A stretch of 64,000 bases of DNA from Euphorbia lathyris (lineage: Eukaryota > Streptophyta > Magnoliopsida > Malpighiales > Euphorbiaceae), in NCBI RefSeq assembly GCF_963576675.1, contig NC_088917.1:79346610-79410609 (forward strand), written 5' to 3'. The position numbers and the translations under genes were made by a program. This document shows, one piece after another, positions 55,601-64,000 of the stretch. The first letter of the stretch is position 1. Each line of letters begins with the position of its first letter. The notes under the pieces were generated by a model, which saw only the letters and a program-made list of their open reading frames with translations, did not search any database and was not told where the DNA came from.

Positions 55601-56841
55601 GTGGATTTGGGAAAAATTTGAGTCCTACCTCAGTCTGGAATCGCTCCTTACAATTAGAGGTGTCCAGATTAGTAGTCAAATTGAAGAAAAGGATAGTTAC
55701 TGTTGGTCGTTGACAAACAACGGGGCCTATTCTTGTAAATCTGCGTTTCAGGCGTTCTATCAGGAGTTGGATACCTCGTCCCCAGGGGTGTGGAAGACGA
55801 TTTGGGCCTTAAAAGTGCCGTACCGTATTAGAAGCTTCCTGTGGCTTGGGGCTAGGAATAGGTTGCTTCATAATTCGGATAGGAAAAGGAGGCATCTGGT
55901 GGAATCTGGAGCCTGTGGCAGATGCAGAGGGTATGAAGAGACTTTGTGCCATGCTCTCAGGGACTGTGAGAAAAGTAAAGAGGTTTGGAGGAGAATTCTC
56001 CCTAGGGATGTGCTCTCTTCCTTTTTAGCCCACTCAGAGAATGATTGGTTTGTAGATGGGATTAAAGGGATTCTTCTGCCTGATCTGAATCAGGGTGTTC
56101 TCTTATTTGTGGTGGTTTGCCATCAGATTTGGAGAAGGAGGAATGGGGAGATTTTTGGAGGAGGAGTGGTTTCTCACCCAAATGTCTTAGACTTCTTTTC
56201 CAAAAAGATTAGTACCTTGGTTGAGAGCTTTGTTGAAGATCCTTTGGCTAGGGCTGCTCAGAGGAAGGAGGTCCATCTCTTAGGCTGGTGTAGGCCGAGT
56301 GAAGGTGTGGTTAAGCTCAACACTGATGGTTCTTGTCTAAGAGACGGGAGAATTGCCGCAGGAGGGGTTCTTAGAGATGATGGTGGCAGGTGGGTTTCTG
56401 GCTTCTCCCAGAATTTGGGTATTGGTTCGTCCTTTTCTGCAGAGCTTTGGGGGATTTTCTCTGGCCTGAAGTTAGCTAAGAATCTGGGGGTGAAGAAGCT
56501 TCTTGTTGAGTCAGATAACCTAGAAGCGGTTAAAATGATTTCCGAGGGCAATGCTATTTGCCTAAATAGCCTTAATATAATTAAAGGCATTAAAAGGATT
56601 GGATCCTCCTTTGATTCTATTAGCTTTGCTCATATTTATAGGGAGCAAAATCGCGTAGCGGACCGTCTTGCGATGGAAGGGAATTCTAGAATGTTGGGTC
56701 TATCTACCTTTTCTTCTCCTCCGGTCTTCATCTCTTCTATGATCTTGGAGGATGTGGTGGGGTCAGTTTTCCTAGGCTGATCCCGGGTTGAGCGGTTTTT
56801 TGTTTGTTTGTTTTTCTTTTCCTATCCTACCAAAAAAAAAT
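52695..56841 (+). mobile_element. L1-type LINE, right part (ORF2 to poly-A)
   Basis: The LINE resumes straight after the SIRE target duplication and ends in an A-run at about 56832-56841, followed by the 16-bp duplication TAAATAAAGTTCTATT (56842-56857). It is the continuation of 39957-41234. Confidence 0.92.
52709..56780 (+). pseudogene. LINE ORF2 (endonuclease, RT, zf-RVT, RNase H), two lesions
   Basis: ORF2 nicks the target and reverse-transcribes the LINE RNA. ATG 52709 starts MDLLFWNVRGAASK, the usual L1 endonuclease opening. It continues with AGDFNDIAF and RHSDHCPILF (catalytic Asp/Asn and Ser-Asp-His), RT (HMRPISLCNVLYKTITKIVA, LDLEKAYDRINW, RQGDPMSPFLFF, catalytic FFADDVLIF), zf-RVT (WALKVPYRIRSFLW, CGRCRGYEETLCHAL) and RNase H (LNTDGSCL, AELWGIFSG, VESDNLEAV, NRVADRLA). 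Lesions: a TAG at 54887-54889 (MN*RVCK) and a frame change near 55610. Everything else is open, so the insertion is fairly young. Confidence 0.93.
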
Positions 56842-56993
56842 TAAATAAAGTTCTATTAGGATTTAAACTTTAATTACTATTAAAGAAATATTTATTAGTG
56901 TAATTTTTTAATAACGTTAGTATTTTACTATTTAAAAAAATATATATTTTATTATATTATAAGGTTAAATGTGAATAAAAATATTATTTTTTA

Positions 56994-58268
56994 TTTTTTT
57001 TGGTAGGAAAAAAAGTAAAGACAAAACAAACACCACAACAAATTAACCCCGCATTACCCTAGGAAAGCTAACCCCCCACAATATCTTCAGAAAGTAAAGA
57101 TAACAGAAAATCAGGAGGAGAAGAGAAAATAGAGACGCCCAAAGCCCTCTCATGGCGCAGCAAGCCGATCTGCCACCCGATTCTGCTCCCAGAAAACATG
57201 GCAAAAGTTGATAAAATCGAAAGAGGAGCAAATCCTTCTAATTGCTTTAACTAAATTCCGGCTCCCTAAACACAGAGCCCTTTTATTAGAAATCATGTTG
57301 ACTGCTTCGAGATTGTCTGACTTCACTAGCATCCTCCTAATCCCCAGATCCTCTGCCACCCTAAGCCGAGAAAAGATACCCCAGAGCTCAGCAATAAAAG
57401 AGGAGCTCAAACCCAGATTCTGAGCAAAACCTGACAACCAAGCACCTCCTGCATCTCTCAATACACCGTCGATAGTAATTATTCTGTTCTCTTTATGCGA
57501 CCCATCAGTGTTCAACTTTACCATCCCTTCACCTGGTCTATCCCAACCTATCAGATGAACAGTCGTCTTTTGGATAGAACCTGCTAAACTATCAACCTTG
57601 AAACTCTCAATTATTGAATTAACTTTTCTGAAGAAGAAAGCCAGCAAATTAGGAATGACAACCGCTCATTCTCTAAATACCTCAACATTCCTCCAATGCC
57701 GAATTTGGTGGTAGACCACAACAAACAGAATTACTCCATGTTCGAGGTCAGCCAACAACTTCCCTTCAACACCATCCCTAAACCAGTCTTGTTCTGAATA
57801 GAAAAAGAAGGCAGAAAGACACTACTCAGGCAAAACTTTCCTCCACGCGGCCTTACTTCCAGCACAATCTCTAAGAACATGGCAACTGGGTTCCGCATGA
57901 GCTTTACATCTACTACAAGCTTCAGAGTCCACCAAATGTCGTCTTTTCCTTTCAACATTCGTTAGAAGACTATTCTTAGTACATAGCCAAAAAAAAACTC
58001 CTAATACGATAAGGAACCTTCAAGGACCAAATACATTTCCAAATGTTTGAAGGAGGAACATCGAAATTGTGATTAAAGGCTTCAAAAGCAGATTTACAAT
58101 AATAAACACCATTATTAGTAAACGACCAACAACGAGTATCGCCATCTTCCTCCATACTGCTAACTTTAACTCCCCGGATTTTCAGGAGCGTTTCAAGACT
58201 GAAAAAATGATCTAATTTAGACCAATCCCACTCTCCATCCTCAGTCACAACGTCCGTAATTCTAATCC
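56994..58268 (-). pseudogene. Second L1 LINE, 5'-truncated 3' end
   Basis: The - strand encodes the end of an ORF2 closely related to that at 52709. EDGEWDWSKLDHFFSLETLL and RCWSFTNNGVYYCKSAFEAF (57976-58248) precede zf-RVT, and RNase H follows (KLNTDGSH, AELWGIFSRL, VKSDNLEAV, NRVADRLA, 57150-57647). Poly-A is the T-run at 56994-57001. Frame changes separate the blocks. It lies tail-to-tail with the other LINE, 150 bp apart. I could not settle a target duplication. Confidence 0.88.
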
Positions 58269-59723
58269 TTTACCCTTTGTATTTTATACTTATTTAACCT
58301 CCAATTTTGATAACCATGGTTGCAACCCTTCGAAAGCATTGTCTTTGTGTAGAAGTTAATCATGAACGTTGCAACAATTTAATATGGTTCTCTTTATCTG
58401 TATAATTGGTTTTGGATTTTTTTTTGTGAGTTACAGATAACGAACTGTAATTTTGATTTTATTCATGTGTTCGAAATGTGTTCCTATTATTAGCTCTAAA
58501 GAATTTTAGTAGGACTAGTACAAATTGATTTATATACGTGGAAGAGTTCAATGGTTAAATTTTAAATTGTAGCTCACTTTTTGCAGCCATAGATTTATGT
58601 GAGTATTTAATGTTTTTGGAAAAGTATACATTTGACCATAATGTACGAAATGGTACCAATATATACTCTTAACATTTTACAGAAAAATCAATTTTACTCA
58701 TTTGTTATCGAAAGTTTGAAAAAACTAGTTTTACTATTATTCAATTGTGACATTAATAAATCCAATATTTTTTAAGCTAATAAATCCAATATTGGGCACT
58801 CCTAAAATCAAATATATCTAAATATTTAGTGTTTTCTAAAACCGTTATAAAAAAAACCTATTAAAATGTTAATAACTAAGTCTGCTATAATAAGTTGATC
58901 ACAATTTTTTTTTTTACGGAAGTCTCTACAGTGGTTAATGTTTTAATAATATAGTTACAAATAAATAAAAAAAAATATATGGAATGGTTTCTGTTTATCC
59001 ATAAACTTATTTGAAATGTCTGAAATAATAGTCAAACCTGATCGTTCAAATTTTCCAATAGATATGTATAAAACTAATATTGCTTGTAAACTTTAGAAAT
59101 AATTTACATCATTTTTTTATCGTTATAATTAAATATATACTTCTCAGAAAATGTTAGAATCAAATTTATTTGTGACATTCCCATCAATGTGTAGTTAATT
59201 CGATGACTTTGTGGTTAGAAATACTAATCTATTAACTCTGTTTTATCCTTTCATTGTAAGTGTTACTTCAATCAAAGAATCTCCCATAGTTCCACATGTT
59301 TCGTGAATGTCCATAAGAGGGTTATTAAATAATTTTCATGAAAAAAGGTTATTAAGTAATTTTGGATAAATAATTTATTAGTCCTGAATTTGTATATTAT
59401 AATAGTTAGTTCATCTGTTTTAAGAAACATAATATAAAATTTGGGTGTTGATAAAACTAACTATTTGGTTCCTCCATTTATAAATTTAATATATATGACA
59501 ACCATTAATTGATTTATATAGATATTAATTTTTATATAAAAATAAATAAATTTAAATATCAAAGTTTAAACATGATAAAGTTCACGTAGTAAAAATATAT
59601 TGCATTTTCAGGACTCATTTGATCTTGGCCAATTTGTTAAAAATAACCTATTTTAGATTGAGTCAAAATTAAGGGTTAATTATAAATATATGTCATGTGG
59701 TTTCAACGTTGGTACACGTGGTA

Positions 59724-59754
<31 letters not shown>

Positions 59755-60247
59755 TTGCAAAAGCAACCTTATTTATAACATTTTGTATTTTTTTTACTTT
59801 ATCAAATTTGATTGATAATTATTTCAAAATGAAAATTTTCAAAAATTAAAGTTGTTTAGTATCATATTTATTATGTAACCATATTTTTGATTTTTCAAAA
59901 TTATCATTTTTGGAGTTTTCTCTCTCTAAATATTAACTTTATCTCTCATAAAAAAACAACACTTAAATGACATGAAACCTAAAATGTTGAAGAATTAAAA
60001 TTGCGCAAAATGTTATTTAAATCTTGAATTTTTTTATTTTATGATCATTGTTATCGGTCAAATTTGCCAAAGTAAAAAAATGCAAAATTTTGCAAACCAT
60101 AAAATTGGGTTTGCAAAACAAATACCATGATAGAAATCGGCGAAAACATAAAGCATCTACTTTTAATTAATTCCAAATTAATTTGAGTTAATTGAGAGCC
60201 CATTTAACCCTTTATTCCAAATAAAATTAAATTACATGACTTTTTAA
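58269..60247. other. AT-rich intergenic region, no gene
   Basis: No ORF or domain. From about 59565 it duplicates 36520-37350. An (ATT)n run lies at about 59727-59755. Ends where a copia LTR starts. Confidence 0.5.
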
Positions 60248-60501
60248 TGTTAGAGATAATATAATTATCTCTGTAAATAGATTCCTATCTAATTAGAGTT
60301 TTACTCTGTCTATATTCCTAGCTAGGTAGAGTTTCAATACGACTATACTTATGTATTGTATTCCTATACAAACTATTATTGGCTCACTATAAATACAAGG
60401 CCTCTGAGCCAGAATCATTAAGCTGATTCAATTCATTATTGTGCCTATTACTTATCTGTCTATCTCCATATTCCTATCATTATCAAATCATTCATCCAAC
60501 A
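60248..60501 (+). mobile_element. Copia 5' LTR, 254 bp
   Basis: It starts TGTTAGAGATAATATAATTA and ends CATCCAACA, with CTATAAATAC as a TATA box at about 60389. The PBS follows at once. It breaks a dispersed repeat whose intact copy is near 37350. The 3' end of the element is beyond the window. Confidence 0.88.
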
Positions 60502-60513
60502 TGGTATCAGTAG
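60500..60513 (+). other. LTR end / PBS overlapping the gag start codon
   Basis: The LTR ends CAACA at 60501 and TGGTATCAGTAG (60502-60513) is the PBS, matching initiator tRNA-Met at its first eight bases. The last LTR base and first PBS bases form ATG (60501-60503), in frame with gag. Confidence 0.75.
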
Positions 60514-62393
60514 TATCAACTTCCGCATCCTCCGAATCCTCTGATCATCCTCAATCCCCGACCTATTCCTAATACAAAGCCGCCATTGCCGCCGCCGCCG
60601 CCACTGCGGCTGCCGCTGCCCCGTCTGCCGCCGCAGATCCAATCGTGTCCGGCGATTCAGTCGCACCGAGCTCGGGTTGGCGATTCACCTCTCCGTTTGT
60701 AACCGGTGAATCGTCATTCCTCGCAGCAAACAATCCTCCACCACAAGCATCGCAGCCGCCTCCGACAACCGCGACAGATTTGCTGCCACAGGCGGTTCTT
60801 GACGCCCTAGCCGCACAACAGGCGCAACAGCGCCAGCAACACCGTGAGCCGCAGGCGGCCCTCACAGCGGCTGTCATTCACCGTGAGCCGCAACCCACGC
60901 AACAGCAACAGACCGTCGGCGACCTCCTACCGCAGGCGGTCCGCAATGCGCTAGCCGCATTCCAAGCGGCAAGCCTTGGCGGCACAAAGCAACAGAACGC
61001 GCAAGCCGCGATCCCCGCTACCACCGCTGTCAACGTGATCCCCGCTACCGCTGCTGTCAACGCGCAAGCCGTGCCTCTCGTGACTCCGACGAACTCTACA
61101 GCCGATGCAGCGGTGCTAGCCGCGCTTGCGGCATACCAGGCAGCAGTTCCGCTGCCGCAAAATCAACAAACCCGGGTTCAGCAGCCATCCACTCAATTGC
61201 AACAATCGGCGACACCTCCAACTCTATTTTCTCCATCAGTTCTTGCTGCCCTAGCAGCGTATCAGGCAGCCGAAACCAGTAACAAAAATCAGGTTATTTC
61301 TGAATCTTATACTTCACCATTTTGTTACAATACTCAATTATCCCATGATCCCTTACCTTCTTTCTTCTCAAATTCGTTTCATAACACTGTTGATGCACCG
61401 TCAAACAATGTTAGACACAACTTTATTTCCCCATCCATTCCTCATACTAGAAACAATCCTGTCCCTTCAGAACCTATCTTCACTCATGTTGAACAACCAA
61501 GACAACCACCCACAAATATCAACATTAACATCAAATTAACACCAAACAACTACAAAGCATGGAGAATGTCCATGGAATCCACCCTTCAAACCTATCATCT
61601 TCTTCCTCATATTCTTAGTTCAACACCACCTCCACCCAAATTTATTCCTAGAACAGGTTTTGTGACATCAGCTACGGATTTAATCATAAATCCATCTTTT
61701 ATTTAATGGGATGATGTAGAAAATGTGGTTAGGACTTTGCTCCTAAATTCAATCACCGAAGAGGTATTTTCTGAGATTGCATATCTCAAATATTCACATG
61801 ACATTTGGCTAGCCTTAAAGGATGCCTACGGGCTAATTACAGGCAGCAAGCAGTTTCAGATGGGAGTCGAACTGCATGAACTTGAGCAGGGAGGAATGTC
61901 TGTTACGGCATATATGCAAAAAGTGAAATCCATCCTTGATGATCTGGCTGCCTCAGGGAATCCCTATCCTCGGCATCTACTACCGTCAGTCCTTTACAAA
62001 GGTTTAGCAGAAGAGTATCGCTCCACTGTTCAGAATCTTGTAACTCAGCGCGGTACAAACATCAACTATCAAGAGATTTTGCATAGCTTGAAGATAGTTG
62101 AGGGCATGATTCAATCGACCGGAAAGACAACTCTGCTTCAGCCTGAGGCCAATGTATCCACCATGGAAACAAATCAAGCAAAGAAGCAGAATCCAAAGAA
62201 AAGAAGAAGTGGCAAGTGCTACAATTGTGGTGATCCAAGCCACTGGGCTGACAAGTGCAAAAGGCCAAAGAACAATTCAAGAGCACAATACAATCCTGGA
62301 CCACAAGCTCATATGGCATGTCAACAACCACCGAATCCATTCATGGGTCCTAATCAGCCGTGGTCCCAGACACAGGAGCAACTAATCACATGA
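60501..62393 (+). pseudogene. Copia gag with Ala/Gln-rich N-terminal extension
   Basis: The frame opens MVSVVSTSASSESSDHPQSP at the LTR/PBS junction, with an in-frame TAA at about 60570. A low-complexity Ala/Gln/Pro region of some 230 residues contains four copies of a VLxALAAxQAA unit (60777, 60921, 61104, 61230). A gag domain follows: INIKLTPNNYKAWRMSMEST, then after a TAA at 61704-61706 WDDVENVVRTLLLNSITEEV, FQMGVELHELEQGGMSVTAY. The zinc knuckle CYNCGDPSHWADKC lies at about 62217-62258. It ends at 62393 after a one-base frameshift at about 62363 relative to pol. The domain layout fits the Ale/Retrofit side of copia, but the long extension is unusual. Confidence 0.85.
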
Positions 62394-64000
62394 CGGCAAA
62401 TCCGGCTCATCTTCAACAAATGCAGCCATATCCAGGATATGATACAGTTCAGTTTGGCAATGGTCAAGGTTTGCAAATTTCTCATTTTGGAAATTCAAAT
62501 ATCAATAATCTGAAAATTAATGATGCCCTACTTGTTCCCAAGCTTACCAAATCTTTATTATCTGTTCAAAAATTTACCCGTGACAACTCATGTTTCTTTG
62601 AATTTTGGCCTAACCATTTTCTTGTGAAGGACCAAACAACTAGGGAAATCCTGTTACGGGGCCCGAGTAAAGATGGACTCTATGTGCTTACACCCACCCT
62701 GAAGGAGGCGCTAGTTGGAGAGAAGGTGTCTTTTGAAAGGTGGCATGCACGGCTTGGACATTGTCAGAATCAGACAGTCAGCTCAGTTCTCAAAGGAAAC
62801 AATCTATCCTCTTCAAAACCAGTTAGCAAATGTTCTTTTTGTCCATTAGGCAAGCTTGCTAGGAGCTCTTTACCATCTATTAGTCGCTCTAGCACATTTA
62901 CTTTTGAAAACTTACATCTGGATGTTTGGGGGCCAGCTCCAGTTGCTTCTTGTCTTGGCCACCGTTATTTTTTAATAATCATTGATGAATTCACCAGATT
63001 TGGATGGGTTTTTTGTTTAAAGAATAAGAGTGATGTCTTTTCAACTTTCTGTGATTTTTATGCCATGATTTCTAATCAGTATAATGCAAGGGTTAAGAAT
63101 ATTTACTCTGATCTTGGGGGGGAGTTTCAAAAACTACAACCTTTTTTCAAACGTCATGGCATTATACACAAGATTGCATGCCCTCACACTCATGCACAAA
63201 ACGGTATAGCTGAGAGGAAAATTAGGCATGTTGTTGACACTTGCCTTACTTTTCTAGCCAATGCATCTTTACCTCCAAAATTTTGGAACTATGCCATGAT
63301 ACACAGCATTAGGCTAATTAACTACTTACCCACCAAAATCCTAAACAACAAGTCACCCTATTTCTTATTCTATAAGAAACAACCTGCCTATAAGGCCTTA
63401 CGCATTTTTGGCAGTGGTGTTTATCCCCTTCTTCGTCCATACAATCAGCACAAATTTGATTTTCGTTCCAAGCTATCTGTCTACCTTGGTCCATCAGAAA
63501 ATCATTCCGGGGATATATGTCTTGAATATGCCACCGGACGCATATACATCTGCAAATTTGTGCAGCACAATGAAGAAGTCTTTCCTGCATCAACAATCAC
63601 TGCATCATCACCTTCAACTAGCAACTCAAGGGTAAGCACATCGTGTCAACTACCATCTCTACTCGGCCCGTATCCAGGTAATTTCTCTAATCCCAACCCT
63701 ATAGTATCTTCTTCTAACCTGGTTCCATACTCTGCACCCATCACACCTGGACCCCATCCTGGAACCCCAACTACTCCTCCTGACTCTGAAGCCACACACA
63801 GTGCTCCTTTAGCTCCACCTCAATATCTGTCACCAGTGGTCACTACTGCATCAACACATGTTCCTCAGAATGATCCTAACACTCCAGTTGATGCTGCGGA
63901 CATCATCACATCGGAAATACAGAATGCAATTCCTCATGAGGAGAACATCATACCACAAACAGATTCTCCTCCTCCTGAAAGTGCACCACATGCTCCTATT
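62363..64000 (+). CDS. Copia pol (PR, IN, start of RT linker), open to window end
   Basis: An uninterrupted frame of 546 codons runs off the window. It begins in protease (VPDTGATNHMTANPAHLQQM, catalytic DTGA). GAG-pre-integrase and the zinc finger follow (FERWHARLGH, CSFCPLGK). The integrase has Asp in LHLDVWGP, IYSDLGGEF (usually SDNGGEF) and Glu in QNGIAERKIRH, then the AFGxxxYPLLRPYNxHKF-type segment reading RIFGSGVYPLLRPYNQHKFD. A Pro/Ser/Thr-rich linker precedes the RT, which lies beyond 64000. No separate start codon is needed: pol is expressed by read-through from gag. The frame at gag's end differs by one base, so this copy is probably defective despite the open pol. Confidence 0.85.

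Noticed and set aside
60569..61060. Cys/Ala-rich - strand ORFs
   Set aside because: They are antisense to the Ala/Gln repeats of the copia gag.

Overview
This is nuclear DNA from a flowering plant, almost certainly a eudicot. It is AT-rich, has spliced terpene synthase (TPS) exons with GT..AG introns, and is filled with Ty1/copia and Ty3/gypsy LTR elements, L1-type LINEs, TRIMs, SINEs, MITEs, hAT and CACTA elements. I see no intact host gene. The only host genes are decayed members of a tandem TPS-a-like cluster, all on the + strand.

Layout. 1-1390: a - strand copia fragment whose 255-bp LTR sits inside exon 3 of TPS pseudogene 1 (1391-5276). That pseudogene carries a TRIM, a hAT MITE and a long-TIR MITE in its introns. 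Its last exon is cut off by a Ty3 element (5277-10065) with stop codons in gag and pol. 10066-13773: a rearranged copia region (a + LTR, a 35-bp inverted-repeat junction, then a - strand gag start, leader, PBS and 1.7-kb LTR). 13774-18000: a - strand Athila-like element with a partial LTR, a post-pol region and one broken 398-codon ORF under a TATA box. It carries eight GC-rich hairpins that share one design. 18000-21540: other hairpin-bearing repeats and the exon 1/intron 1 remnant of a third TPS copy. 22106-26471: TPS pseudogene 2, which has lost its DDxxD region and contains TRIM and pogo-like insertions. 26798-30605: a truncated LINE, a 658-bp retroposon with a 15-bp target duplication, and a copia RNase H relic. 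31300-34162: a 2.86-kb hAT-like element (8-bp target duplication) with a 1.4-kb CACTA element (3-bp duplication) nested in it. 34417-39956: small elements and AT-rich DNA. 39957-56841: an L1 LINE (16-bp target duplication) split by an 11.45-kb SIRE-type copia element (41235-52689, TSD GTCAG). 56994-58268: a second, 5'-truncated LINE in tail-to-tail orientation. 58269-60247: AT-rich DNA, partly duplicated from 36.5-37.35 kb. 60248-64000: the 5' part of another copia element running off the window, with an open pol frame.

The TPS copies serve as a natural alignment. Because they are paralogous, several insertions can be seen as occupied and empty sites side by side. The most unusual signals are the repeated hairpin 'phrases' in three different retroelement contexts, a domain apparently shared by the extra ORFs of a Ty3 and a Ty1 element, and a four-fold Ala/Gln helix-like repeat in the gag of the last copia element.
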